NCBI GenBank assembly: GCA_964017145.1 | Contig: OZ024851.1 | Span: 434,001-498,000 of the forward strand | Origin: Agrocybe praecox | Lineage: Eukaryota > Basidiomycota > Agaricomycetes > Agaricales > Agrocybaceae | DNA length: 64,000 nucleotides | Reading direction: 5' to 3' | Part shown: positions 34,981 through 47,072 of the stretch, in pieces | Layout: each line of letters opens with the position of its first letter | How positions within the stretch are numbered: position 1 is the first letter of the stretch | Translations under genes and position numbers: made by a program | Notes under the pieces: model-generated | Databases searched by the model: none | Told to the model about the DNA's origin: nothing | The model's input: the letters and a program-made list of their open reading frames with translations, nothing else

Positions 34981-36580
34981 TTGATAATTCTGAAGCTTTT
35001 CTCAAGGTACATAAATGTACGTCTAGCAGTACGTAAAACGAATGAACGTCGTCTCTGAGACCCTTGGATTATGTTTAAAACGGATCTCATTGAAAAGCCC
35101 AAGTGCTTACTAGTAAGTAATTTTCCTTTTGTTCAGATTTTAAATTTCAGGCCCAAGGGCCCCCCGCTAACCGTCTCATTCGTTGCATAGCTGTTCTATA
35201 TTTGTATGAGTAGAGTATTAGCGACTGGTGAGTGGTGGCAAGGTCTGTACATAGTATGCAATGGCCGCTAAGTAGTAGTACGATTGGTACCGTCGATTAA
35301 GTTTGATGTCATCTTTGAGGCGGAGTTGCTGACGACCAGTTCGCCGAGAGCTGCCGGCGTGGCAAGGCTTCCGTATTAATTAGAAGTCCAGCAAATTGGA
35401 TGGGTCCTGTGCCTCTTCAATGAGCCGCATGGCTTTTGGAACTATTTATTAGTACGAATACGAATTTTTGAAATAACTTTCCCGAAATACTATCTTTGAG
35501 AGCACTGAAATTATGAGAAAAACCGTCGTTTTAAAAGATTTTTTCTGTGTACTATTACTTATTACAAGGTGCGGCCTCGCTCCGCTTCGGCTTAGGGGTA
35601 TGATACTGTACTTTTCTAGAAATTTTGTAAAGAAGGTTTGAACAGGCAAAATTGGAAGTCGAGGAAAGACAGATGGTCACGGTATTCTGGTTCATAATTC
35701 CATGAAAGGATGCAAGGCCCAGGCGAACACAAATAAAATTGAAGCGGGCTCCGGAGAGAATTGCATTGCCATTTGCACAGACAATAAGGATAGAAACCAA
35801 ATAAATGTACACAAAAAACTGCGTTTGCTTAATTATAGAGTAATATATATACAGTCAACGTGGTGCACCGTATTTTGTTCGTTGATTAATGTGGTTCAGT
35901 CACTTATGATCTCCTGAGGGATAGTGCTGTAATTTTCAATAAAGCTCAGGGCATGTTTAAGGTATGTTAAAAAAATCTTATTTTTCTTTGGAGGGCCATG
36001 ATATGATTAGATAAAAACTCGATAAGATTAAACAAATCAGATATTGTGGAATCTGATGGGATCGGGGGTACCAATCGAACTCTGACTTAATGGCTGCCGG
36101 TGGAGTTATTTAATAGGCCCACCTAGGTCCTAGGTACACATGTTTAAACCCCTACGACTAAATTAAATCAAACATTTCACTGAGTCCAGGCTTAGCGCTT
36201 AACTCCGTTGTTTGTCTTATGGCATTATTCTACTATCACTGGAAGCCTTGAGTCTTATAGCTGTATATTATGCTCTCTTGTGTCTAGGCTAGCAAATTTC
36301 TGAGCTTGGAGAAGACAGGGAACCCGAGAAATTTTTGACTCGAAATTTCTTGACTCACGTAACGCACTCATGCTTGGCTTAAACCCGTTAGTGCACTATC
36401 GCTTAAACATGCCAGCATTTTCGCAGGCTAATGCTTCCCTGAGTAAATTCTGGCATATGTAATCTTCAAATTGCAATGTTTCTTCTATTTGCGCTTCTTC
36501 CCATTCTTTCCCCCTCTCACAGGGAGCTGGAACAGCACATACATCATACTCAGTTTCGAGTGTATGCCCTTGATTCTATT
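34981..36580. other. intergenic, no gene recognised
   Basis: AT-rich sequence without a supported gene between HET copy 2 and the first DUF6533 gene. No terminal repeats or RNA genes were recognised. Confidence 0.4.
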
Positions 36581-37881
36581 ATGGATCATGTTGCTGTTGA
36601 TGTTCAAGTTATCTTCCTGAAGTCCCTGCTTATTCGTAAATGGTCTGCATGTGAGTAGTCATATTTTTAAACCTGTAATTATAGAACTGCTAGTTGAATT
36701 TATAAATCAGTGGCTGCTTTATCAATTGTCGTCTATGAGTATATTGCTACATGTCGTGAAGAGTTTCAATATATCTGGAGGTTAGTCTGAATTCATCACC
36801 ACCTTGATGTATTTGACAGAAAGTAGGAAGCCATTCAACACCGTTCGAGCAATATACCTTTTTTCGAGATACTTCCCCTTGCTTGTTCAAAGGTTGGTAA
36901 CATACTTTCTCGCAACGTTTAATCTTATCGATTTTGCTGTAAGCGTTAACCTGGGATTGGTCCTCGGCCCGTTCTCAACTCCCGGTACGACAGCGCGCCT
37001 ATGTCGTCGATGGTTCGCATTCCAACTCACATCGACATTGGCCTTACTCGCTGCGCTTGACATTATTCTCATGTTGAGGGGTGCGTATTTCAGAAGTGCC
37101 TGATTTGAAGGGAATTCAAACTGTGATCTATCTAGTTTATGCACTATACAGAAAAGATCCCAAGATTGGTGTTTTCCTTATAATATGCTTTCTCTCTCTG
37201 CTTGGGGTAGAGATTGTATTCGGCCCCGCATCAGTATACGATGTGCCCTATAACTCAATCTGTACCCTGTTGAACCCATCGTCAGGGTTTATTTACTTTG
37301 GGTAAAGTTTCTTTCGTCGATGCGAAGACCCAAATCTCACATACTGTTCAGAGTAGCAGTTTGGCTGGTTCACATATCGCTTGGGATACTAACTGCTGCG
37401 AAGTGGAAGCTATCAGTAATGGGGATACCAGTTGCGAAACTTGTTGCACGGGACAGCGCTTGGGCACTTTCCTTAATCTGTCGTATGTTTCTTCATTATG
37501 ATGAACATCAAGTAAATGACCGACTATATGTTGCTAGTATTATTTGCTGCAATGATACCATACGCTATGACTATTCGAAAGATAGGTCCAGAAACTGCTT
37601 TTATGTTAGTGATCCTAACCTTGACGTCATTGTGTATATATGAGTCGCTTATCTTGATTTATCGCAGGTTTACCATCTCGTTATTCTCCATAATCGTATG
37701 CATTCCCTTCAGATTTATCAGTGATTTAGTTCTTACTCTTTGGTCCCAGTGCTGCCGCATTATAATTAACATGCAAAATCTAGGACAAAGTGTCAGTGAC
37801 GAAGAAAACTCGGTAGAACTTACGGCTGAGTTAGATATAATTGGTCTGGAGAACATAAATGGGTATAGTCTTGGAGATTGA
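36581..37881 (+). CDS. DUF6533 seven-helix membrane protein, copy A
   Basis: Nine exons: 36581-36650, 36711-36780, 36827-36892, 36944-37080, 37136-37301, 37352-37482, 37538-37604, 37668-37695 and 37750-37881, giving 288 residues. The N-terminal part (ALSIVVYEYIATCREEFQYI) is the DUF6533 signature, with the conserved YE and W near the first helix. Hydrophobic helices follow (TLALLAALDIILMLRVYALY, IGVFLIICFLSLLGVEIVF, VAVWLVHISLGILTAAK), and the last one runs into CCRIIINMQ before an acidic cytosolic tail. The family is expanded in mushrooms and has no known ligand or function. Every intron matches copy B at 45.7 kb in position and phase, which supports this hand-made model. The last intron (37696-37749) is 54 nt with no stop, so it could also be read through. 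Confidence 0.8.
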
Positions 37882-38183
37882 GGTGTATGTACTGTGTAAA
37901 GTATTTGTCGATGTTTTGTAGACTATGAGAGACGATGCTAAATCTTAGCCTAATTGGGCTGATGGTCTGTGCGCGAGTAAACCCCAGCGTCTAAACGCGT
38001 CTCCGAATTAGGTACTAAGCCACCCCCTATAATAGGCTGCGTTACTGCTAGGCTCTCCGTAATTTGGAAATCTCAGTAAAGTCGATTATTACGGCTGATG
38101 GAATGGACACATTATCCTCATATTTGACCAAGTAAGCATTGCGATACAAGCAACTCCTATGCAGTACTGAATCAATGTTTAGT
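37882..38183. other. intergenic between DUF6533 copy A and the repeat-peptide gene
   Basis: About 300 bp separate the 3' ends of two convergent genes. Nothing else was recognised. Confidence 0.4.
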
Positions 38184-38592
38184 TCAATCACTTTCTACTC
38201 GCTTCCAGGGAGGTGGAGACATGCTTTCAACATTGTCTCTCTTCGAAGGTTGGGCGGAAAAATCATCTGGGTCTCTTCTCCATGGAGGTGGCGCCTCGGC
38301 ATGATCGTCATCTCTCCTCCACGGAGGTGGATTTGTGCCACTCTGTTGAGATGTATTTAGAAAATTTATCAGTAGTGCGCAGAAAATAAATAACACGTAC
38401 ATCGCTACTTCCCACAGGCTGAAGTAGTCTCTCGGAGCGAGTATATACTAAGGTCGACGAGCAAGAAACCTACATTAGATCATGAGACACAACAATTAGG
38501 TCGATAGTAATATAAGACATGCTCACCGGGACAGCACCTGCTCTTGCCAAAAGGGAAGCGACGAGAAATATGTTAACGAAGGAAAGCTTCAT
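38184..38592 (-). CDS. secreted repeat peptide precursor with Kex2-like sites
   Basis: Three phase-0 exons, 38592-38527, 38469-38401 and 38342-38184, giving 97 residues. Introns are 57 and 58 nt with GT-AG ends. Residues 1-20 form a clean signal peptide (MKLSFVNIFLVASLLARAGA). The C-terminal half is a series of short units ending in dibasic pairs: NPPPW-RR, then DDDHAEAPPPW-RR, DPDDFSAQPS-KR and DNVESMSPPPW-KR, followed by a four-residue end. Three units share PPPW, and each unit after a cut site begins with Asp. Signal peptide plus tandem units cut at KR/RR is the layout of Kex2-processed repeat proteins, including fungal RiPP and pheromone-like precursors. Function is unknown. A TATATAA on this strand at about 38662-38668 lies 70 bp upstream of the ATG. 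No DUF3328 or other known RiPP-modifying gene is nearby. Confidence 0.65.
38202..38330 (-). repeat. three PPPW(K/R)R-coding repeat units
   Basis: On the plus strand the units appear as CCAGGGAGGTGG (about 38205), CCATGGAGGTGG (about 38280) and CCACGGAGGTGG (about 38319). Each encodes Pro-Pro-Pro-Trp followed by two basic residues. Spacing is about 75 and 39 bp, both multiples of three. The wider gap holds the divergent unit ending PSKR. Confidence 0.7.
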
Positions 38593-40265
38593 CTGTCTGA
38601 TAGGCTACGTGTTTCAAGGGATACGATATGGGTATGAGACAGACCGTGTTTGACTGCTTATTATATAGGTACAAACCTTTCTAGATCAGATGGATACGCG
38701 AACATCCAGCAATATTAAGGCAAATGAGGCTTTCGAATCCTACTCAAAGGAAGCACTTGAATTGCTACAGTACGCCGTTACCGTCCCACAGAAAGTTCGT
38801 ATCCGCGGCTTGGTAATTTAATGTGTCAATATATCACTGCATGGTGAGTTCGTATTTCCTAGGCTATACGGTTGCACTCCACTCAATATAGGGGGAATAT
38901 GGTAGCTGCTATCGCAATTCACAAGGCGTATTTTTCTTCCCCAAATCATGTGCTACCACGTTACCCACATAGGTCAATGTGTGAGCAATTGATTTCGAGG
39001 AACCATCAGCGGAACTGTACATGTACATATGTATCTACTTCGTTTCGAAAAAGAATGCACCGTTGTTCGTACAAGAATTCTTCGTGATGTGCAATTTAGC
39101 CGCAAAGTGCCCGTCCTGAGCGGGAATGCCGATTCTGTTGGGTCAAATGATGCGTTAGGATGTCAGCTCCATGGATATCCATGTGGAAGGATGCTCGCAT
39201 TGCAACAGAACAGAACAAAATTCCAGATGTAGAACGAGTCAACGAACAGGCTCCAGTACGCCGCCTCTCAATCAATATCAATGTCAACAGAATCGTTGGT
39301 CGTTACCGGAGACGATATCTGCGTCTTGTATTAGGAGTCCTTTTAATCTCGCACTTGGAATCACCGGTCGGGACCGCGTTAGCACTACTCCTGAATACTT
39401 GCATCATCAGTGTGTGGTACTGGGTTGATTGAATACGTGCCTAGGACGTCACGCGGCCGGTCCAGAACACAGGTGATCTATGTGCACCTATGGCATGGAA
39501 ACTGGCATCCTAAATTCGTTCAGATAGAACAAACGGGCAGAAAAATATGCTCACTTATTTGACCTCGAGTAAACTACTATTGGTACCCTGGAGACTGAAT
39601 TGACGGGCGTGAAGACCAAATGCCGATGAAAGCTATGGCGTAATAGCCATCGGGTTTTGACGCTCCTATCCGTTGAATACTCGGCAACGAGCCAAAATTG
39701 GCTTTGTATGACTCCGGAGCGCTTAAGACGTGCACTAAGGGACGACGGATATTAAACAAATCTAGCACTACGAGATTCCTATAGCAAATACTATACACCG
39801 CAGGCACGAATCGACGGAGGATATGCGAGAACAAGCAGCTGAATATAATACGGAGGCCGTTGTTAACGCACTGCGTTCGATATATCTGATGCGCGTCTGC
39901 CTGGCACGCCTGTACCACGCCTCGATCCTTCTTTTGTTCCATCCATACGAAAAGCAATGAGATTACCTATAAAATTACTATCCTTATTACATTTAAAATG
40001 AATTGCACCCATCGTATTTCTACCGTGAGTACATGCTGTTAACCTACTAGGCTAGGCTGCGTCGCCTCTATTAATACTAGAACATTATTGTAATATGAAT
40101 GAACGTAGTCACAAACGTGTAGACCGTGCTCCTCGCAGATGCAAAGGTGGCTTCTGGAATTCGTGCTCGAGAGGCACCACTGCTGTCGAATTCTCAAACC
40201 GACCTCATAAAGAGTCGATCTTTTCACCAACTTTGTCCTCTTGAAGCGGTTTCAGAAAAATACGA
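38593..40265. other. intergenic, no gene recognised
   Basis: No supported gene. The open frames around 38872-39957 overlap one another on both strands and have no recognisable domain, signal peptide or consistent splice partners. Confidence 0.4.
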
Positions 40266-40336
40266 ATGTATCAAGACTTTCGAGGTGCACAGATAAGTAG
40301 GCTGTTGTCTTCCACTCATCATCTAAAAGGCTTACT

Positions 40337-40960
40337 TTGCTTGTGCAAGCATCTGGCTCTGGAGGACCAGGTCCTAGTGGAGGACGAGGTGGCGATATTG
40401 GGTCATATAATCACTTCAGCTCAACTACCAAGGACTCGTACAACAACAATAACGCACAAGTGCACGGGCATGCTCAAGATATGGACCTTGGGGAAGACGA
40501 CGGTGGAAGTAGCAGCGATAGTGGATCTGGGACTACGTCTGAGCCAGAGGGAAATAGGAAGGCTATTCTGAACGATTCAAAGCAAGAAGAACCCCATGTC
40601 GCCCAACAGAACATGACACTTGTTAGTAACGTTGCGGCCGCGGCCAATGTCGGAGACCGTACGAACAACGAAGGCAAGTCATTTTACAATGGGTTTCTTC
40701 TATATTTTTGTCGCTAATATTACTGAGTAGGTCTCCCCGCCCAACGCAACATCGAAAATGTGGACACTATGCACGGCGGTGGTCAGGGACCCACCCCTGC
40801 CAGTACAGATAGTTCCCCAGCAGAGGTACCCACAGACAACAATACGGATGCGAGAACAAGAACCTGGAGAGAAAGGCTCAAAGCTCGTGCTCGAAGTTTG
40901 GGTTTAAATTGGGGCTGGAGACCCTTCAAGTCCAGCCGTGGAAGCAAAACCACCGCCTGA
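40337..40960 (+). CDS. low-complexity hypothetical protein, 5' end unresolved
   Basis: An exon ending at 40673 and one from 40731 to 40960 join in frame if the intron 40674-40730 uses a GC-AG pair (donor GCAAGT). The joined protein is rich in Gly, Ser, Asp and Asn (SGSGGPGPSGGRGGD, DDGGSSSDSGSGTTSEPEG). It ends in a basic tail with aromatic residues (WRERLKARARSLGLNWGWR). No domain was recognised and no ATG starts the first exon, so an upstream exon is missing from this model. It is probably a disordered nuclear or cytosolic protein; function is unknown. Confidence 0.4.
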
Positions 40961-41804
40961 ATTTCTGCAAGAGGATATTCGCTGAACGTAAAGACGGAAC
41001 CATACTCTACCACTGTTACATACCGTGTTTTTGTTTTTTGTTTTTGAAATTCGCATCATATTTTTCAACGTTTTGATTTCAAGCATTCTATCTTGCCTGT
41101 CGTTTCTGTTGCGCCATTATATTCGTTGTCTTGTTGAGTTTTGGGATGATCTCGACCAAGACCTGTGGGAGGACCGTATCGAGTCAGGCTAACTGTCGCT
41201 ACATCATGAGTCCCGTCAAAGTCCCGTCTGTACCGATTCATATCTGTACCGAGTCATATACGAGTCCCCGTTCCTGGAACGAGTCAGGTCCGCCAGTCAA
41301 GCATAGTACTGATGAAAAGTCATGATGAGTCAAAGGACAGAAGTTCGAATTTCTAAAGCTGTAACAGAGTTAAAGCAAACTTAGCAAACAACCCGTTTAG
41401 GACTGTATTTATTCTACTTTGTTTTGAAGGAGACCAGAGCCGAGCTCGGGATTCTCTTGTCGGGTGAAACGGCAAGTACATACTCGGCGTCATTGAGCTT
41501 CAAATTAAGAAATTCTTGCACGCGTCTTCAAGTTCATACATAATATACACTCCTCCTTAAATCTCTTTTCTTTTATCGGCGCATCGATTCGATTCGATAG
41601 CGTCGTTAATTCCATATAAAGCCCAACATTTCTTCCATTCTTTTCTATCTTTGTCCTCGTTGGAAACCCCCACTCAATTTCTTACACGCTCAGAATCTTT
41701 CTCATTTCTCGACAAGCGCGATATTACTAAAAAAGAAAACCAAGAACAAAGGGAAAAAAGCTTTGACCTTGAACATTTTGAAAGAACTCAAACCTACCTT
41801 AAAT
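40961..41804. promoter_or_regulatory. intergenic and TRL1 upstream region
   Basis: This stretch contains repeated GAGTC/GAGTCA words (41170-41335) and, closer to the gene, a TATAAA at about 41615 followed by a pyrimidine-rich leader ending at the TRL1 start codon at 41805. The GAGTC words have irregular spacing. They may be degenerate repeats rather than regulatory sites. Confidence 0.4.
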
Positions 41805-44800
41805 ATGGCGTCAACTCCTACAGTAGACCGTGGCTCGCCGGATGAAGGGGGCCTCAAGAACCAAGATGTAGTGGAATCCGTCGAAAATCACGAAACCCAA
41901 GGAGGGCTCGCCACAGATCCAGATTCTGCACTCGTTTCGACGTTACTTACAATGGCATCGAAGCAGCCGAAACTCGTCAAGTCTTCGGTGTATAGCGTCA
42001 GCGTGCCTTGGCCTCCCACATCGAAAGTTCAGCAAGAAACAGAGCTCAAGATTCGCTCGTGGAAGATGAACGAATTCAAATATTACGACGTGCCTTCTCC
42101 ATTCCCGACTCTTGCTCGCGGATTGTTTACTAGGGATGTGCGACCTGACGAGGAGTATATTGGAAAAGAGAAGAAGTATCAGGTCGTCGTCAGAGGTTAC
42201 GATAAATTCTTCAACATCGGAGAGGTTCCTTGGGTTAACGTGCGTTCTTATCATTACTCTTCTCCTTGAAGACATCTGACGCGTAAAGTATAGTGGGACG
42301 CCCTGGCCAAGCACACATCGGCTCCTTACACACTTTCGCTCAAGTCCAACGGATGCATCATATTTATTGCCGCCCTCACACCCTCATCGCTGCTAGTAAC
42401 ATCTAAACATAGTCTTGGCGGCACAGAAGCTGCTGATAAGGAGGGTAAACCTTCACATGCACAAGCTGGAGAGAAGTGGTTGAGGAAGTACCTCGAGGAG
42501 AAAGGCAAGACGGAAGCAGATTTGGCGAAAAGGTTGTGGGACGAGGATTGGACTGCCGTTGCTGAGGTATTTGATCCTAATTTCCTGTTATACATGAAAC
42601 TAACTTTAAATGAAGCTTTGCGATGATTCGTTTGAGGAACACGTCCTTGCATACCCGCCTCATCTTACAGGACTGCACCTCCACGGATTGAACTCTAGAT
42701 CTGCAACGCGTTTCCAAACGGAACCTCATGCGACAGGTTGGTCGACTTACTCTTTGCCCTCCTTCCAACTTGACACTATTTTATAATAGTCGATGCATTT
42801 GCAGCTGAATGGGGCTTCATTAAAACCAAGTCCATCCAACTTAATACCATCGAAGAGGTCCGCAAGTTCACTGGCGAATGTGCAGAGTCAGGAGAGTGGG
42901 AAGGCGAGGCCGTCGAAGGTTTTGTCGTGAGGACGAAAGTCGCCGATACTACTGATGCAGTCCACACGGGCAAGCCTGGCCAACCAGCCGTCGCACCCCT
43001 CATCGATGGAAAGCTAGAAAATGGTCTGGCGAAAAACAAGGACAGGAGCGCCCCTCCATACCCGCCAGGCTCCTCATTCTTCTTCAAAGTGAAATTCGAT
43101 GAACCCTACATGATGTACCGTGACTGGCGGGAAGTGACCAAATCCCTTTTGACCCTCGCCTCCAAAAACAAAATCAACACGCGCAGTGGAAAAATCGTTA
43201 ATCAAAGCTTGTCAGCCGCATCTCTCCCGAAAAACAAAATGAAGCGGCCAGAAACAAAATTGTACGCTGATTGGGTGATTAAAGAGATGAAGAGGGACTT
43301 AGGGCAGTTCGACGACTACGGGAAGAACAAGGGCATCATTGCTACGAGAGAAAGGTTTTTGGAGTGGTTGAAAGTGAATGGCAACGAACTGAGGAAGGTC
43401 CAGGAGGAAGATGTAACTGTCGATAAAGGAAAGGCCAAAGAAGGAGGGGAGAAAGAGTTCAAGAAAACGATTGTTGTTCCGGTTGCGATACCCGGATGTG
43501 GGAAGACTGCTGTGTCGATTGCGTTGACCCATATCATGAACACGCCTGCGTATCAAGAATTACTGAAGGCAAAGGTACCTGGAGGGAAGCAGCTGAAATG
43601 GGGTCACACTCAGAGTGACGACGTCCATGTGAAGAAAGCAGGGCCTGCTTTCGTGAAAAATGTAATCAATTTGTTGCGCGACGGTGGTTGTGATGTGGTG
43701 ATTGCGGACAAGTGAGTATCTTTCTTTCTTATCTTCTTTTCAATTGCTAATTATCGTGGTAGAAACAATCACCTAATTCAACACCGTGCTGCCCTTCATG
43801 AAGCTGCAGACAAGTTCGGTTCTTCCTCCAAACCCGCTGGCGGAAAGGCCAAGAAGGGCAACGGGAAAGAGAAGAAGACTGACGAACACGACGGGGAGGA
43901 CGACCTTCCTGCCGAAGCAGCGATACCCGTAAGACTTCTAGCGCTGGATTGGGGCGTTTCTGGACACCCTCCCGCTATGGTCCACCGTGTCTGCGCAGAT
44001 CGTGTCCTGAGCCGTGGGCAGAATCATCAGACTTTACGTGCGGGTAAGAAATCGCTTGAAAGTAAAACACCAGAGCAGCAAGAGCGTGAACAGGAAGAGG
44101 CTGATAAGGCATACGAGGAAGTCCTGTGGCAATTCATCGGATCAGCAGAGGCACTTACGCCGAGCGAGGTGGATGTTGTGGTGGATATGGAGGTAGAGGA
44201 AACATTGGAACAGGGTGTTCGACGAGCCCTTGGAGGATGTCTAAAAGTAATTTACGGGGTAAAGGAGGCAAACCTTGCGGAGGTGATGCCCAGCGATGAT
44301 GTGATTCAGAAAGGAGTGGACGCTGCGATGGCGTATAGGCCAGCGCTTATCAAACCCGATGAAAAGAAGACAAAAGAGAAGGAGGAGGAGGCCAGGTATT
44401 TCGGGATGTTGCCCGAGGTGGACCTTGTACAGATTATTGACGCCCGATTAGCCGTCGAAACCTCTGAGAACAAACACGCCGCTACGATCAGCACATTCTG
44501 GACGCACCTCAAAACATCCAACCGCGTTGCAAAACGACCACATATTACCATTGTACATCGAAATACACTCTCCGATTCTTCTGCTCAGCTCGACCATGAC
44601 CTATGGGAAAGATGTGTTGGTCTACAAAAACTTGGCAAACTACCGATGTTCCGAGGCAAACTTGGCAGTCTGATTTGTGACGGGAGAGTACTAGCCCTAA
44701 CGTTCGAGGATTTCTCTCTCGATACGGAGGCTTCTACTTTAGCAGGACGGGAAGGACCGGAGTTCGTCTCGAAATTGCCATACCATGTTCGAGACCGACT

Positions 44801-44963
44801 CCATATTACTGTTGGAACGAAGGAGCAAAGCATTCCAGGTGTAGAGGCCAAATCCATGGTTGAGAAATTTAGGAGGTACGAGAGGGACGGCTTGAGCTCT
44901 CTAGGACGGAAAGTTCAGGAAGATCTGTGGACAAGGGGAAAAATCAAACCATTAAACAACTGA
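41805..44963 (+). CDS. TRL1: fungal tRNA ligase (ligase-kinase-cyclic phosphodiesterase)
   Basis: Five exons: 41805-42239, 42294-42566, 42616-42736, 42790-43711 and 43763-44963, giving 983 residues, in phase throughout. The N-terminal adenylyltransferase has the nucleotidyl-lysine motif LKSNG (Lys about 162) and, further on, EGEAVEGFVVR. The central kinase has a P-loop, AIPGCGKTA (about 510-517). The C-terminal cyclic phosphodiesterase carries two HxT motifs, PHITIVHR (about 844) and LHITVGT (about 931). Trl1 heals and seals tRNA exon halves after intron removal, and it ligates HAC1-type mRNA in the unfolded-protein response; both are family knowledge. It is longer than the yeast enzyme because of Lys/Glu-rich inserts (about 600-620 and 660-690). 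All catalytic motifs are intact. Confidence 0.9.
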
Positions 44964-45699
44964 GTACTGAGGGTCGGTACTGTGGAAAATAATTCATATG
45001 CCGCTTAGTATTTCAATCTTTTTCTTTCTACCCTTGTGCTTTGTCACGGTGCATCCTCCCGCTTCTGCTTTGCTTGTTATTACATTTTGTCTTCCGGTTG
45101 AGAAAATAGTCAACTGTCGCATCCCCCTTACCCGTCTCTTCTTATAATTTCGTATATAAAACAGCATACCTCCTTATTAGTTTTACCCCACCTCTTTTGA
45201 ACTTTCACCATCCGGATATTATATTGTACTGTAGTTACACCCCCCGAAAGCCATGATTATTTGCTTATATGGTAAACCACACACAACTTGAATCGTTATA
45301 ATAGGTCCGAAGAACAAAACATGGCCTGAGGCATGGGCTGTCGAGTCGACTTTCAGGATGGCACATTAACCTGCCCCACGCGTTCATGAATTGACCATTC
45401 AGGACGTGACCTCGAGGACCCCATCATCCTAGAATGTAACCATTGGCTAGAACATTTCTGCTCGCGTCGTTCCTGCTCTTTGAAATAATATCCATGGAGA
45501 ATTCCTGTGTGTCTTTCGATAATTGAGAGATCGTGTACTAGTACTCAGAGAAAGGAGAAAAAACGGCAAATACCAGGTCAAAAAACCCTGTTCAAAGGGC
45601 TTACCCCACTTGTAGCTATCTAACCGTTTAGCATGAAAACTCTGAGTGACTCAATTGTACACACATACATACTATACAGATATCGCAGTATTCTAGGTG
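44964..45699. other. intergenic between TRL1 and DUF6533 copy B
   Basis: The 3' flanks of two convergent genes. No additional gene or repeat was recognised. Confidence 0.4.
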
Positions 45700-47072
45700 C
45701 TACATGACGTCGTCTGTTCGTTGCATTTCATAGTCTCCGACGTCTAACGGCGACGTCAAAGATTCATCGCCTCCATCTCTTCTATGATGGCCAAAAGCCT
45801 GCATATTTATGATAATGCGACAGCACTGAGGGATAATATCGCGAGTGATGTTAATGAGATGCATTGTGAGGATTATTTTAAAGGGGGGAACTTACAGAAA
45901 CTGAGAAAATAGTTATAGGTAACCTGTAGTGTATCGGCACAGTCAGTCGGATGCTCAAACAGTATAAGATACCAAACAAATCATCACATAAAAACAACCT
46001 CCGGCTTCATTCCCTTCATTGTCATGGAGTATGGTATCATGGCTGCAAATAATACTTGACAAGATATTAGCTCCAAAATTGTACGACCTGCAATGCAAAG
46101 AGAAACGCACGGCAGATGACCGAAAGTGCCCAGACTCCATCCCTTGTAACCAGCTTAGCGATGGGTACTCCCAACGCTGTTAATCTCCACTTCGCGGCGG
46201 TCAAATATGCGAGAAGAGTATGTGTGGCCCATACGACTATACTACAGTGTATAATGGTATGGGTTAGTCATGCCGGCAATATAGCAATGGGATACGATAC
46301 CCAAAATACATGAAAGCAGGGGGAGAATCTAGGGCATTGCATATCGGGTCGTACGGTATGTTGTATATCGCGCTAGGTCCAAAGGCCATGAATACGGCAA
46401 GCATCGAAAGAAAGCATAACATAAGTATTGCTCCAATCGTTTTATCTTTGCGATACAGCGCGTAGACTAACATGTGCTGTACAGTCAGAAAATTCCCTCT
46501 CGATGGATAAACAAGACGCACTTCTGAGCATAACAATAAAGTCAAGAACACTTATCGCGATAAGTGATGCTAAAAGCTGAAATAAAAACCAGTGGCGGCA
46601 GACATGTTCCTCTAATCCAATGCTTGATAATGGGCCGAATACTAATGCCACGTTTATGCTTTATAACACGAAGGAAGGCTTGACTCGATTACACGATGGT
46701 ACATGGAATACTGTGTCACACTGACCTTTGGACAATTAATGCAAAATATCTCGATACGACATAAGTGCCACGAACAGTGTTGAATGGTCTCCTGCACTTG
46801 TTTCAACAATGGTAAGCAGCTCAGTCGAATTGGTCTAACAGCCGTGTAGGAACACGCACCTCCAGATGTATTGGAACTCATCTCTACATGTAACCGCATG
46901 CTCGTATACGACGATGGCCAACGAAGCGACTGAAAGGCCCATTTCCCCCGGTCCCGAACGTTAGAAACTACCCTGAAAACTTGTTAATCCTGCACTCACG
47001 AGCTGACCATTCACGCATCATCAAATTTTTCAGAAATATAGTACGCTCTAGTTCAGTGTAAACGCCGTTCAT
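45700..47072 (-). CDS. DUF6533 seven-helix membrane protein, copy B
   Basis: Nine exons: 47072-47000, 46929-46860, 46791-46726, 46658-46522, 46466-46301, 46241-46111, 46054-45988, 45923-45896 and 45825-45700, giving 287 residues. Exons 2 to 8 have exactly the lengths found in copy A (70, 66, 137, 166, 131, 67, 28 nt). The signature region reads ASLAIVVYEHAVTCRDEFQYI. Later helices include FLFQLLASLIAISVLDFIV, IGAILMLCFLSMLAVF and IVVWATHTLLAYL, and the last runs into CCRIIINMQ. It is a mushroom-type multi-pass membrane protein of unknown ligand. It lies inverted with respect to copy A, 7.8 kb downstream, with the repeat-peptide gene and TRL1 between them. Confidence 0.8.

Noticed and set aside
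39029..39957. Several open frames of 63-126 codons on both strands
   Set aside because: They overlap in different frames and have no motif, signal peptide or splice partners; chance open frames are the simpler explanation.
43299..43556. Two minus-strand open frames
   Set aside because: Antisense to the kinase domain of TRL1, which has intact motifs on the plus strand.
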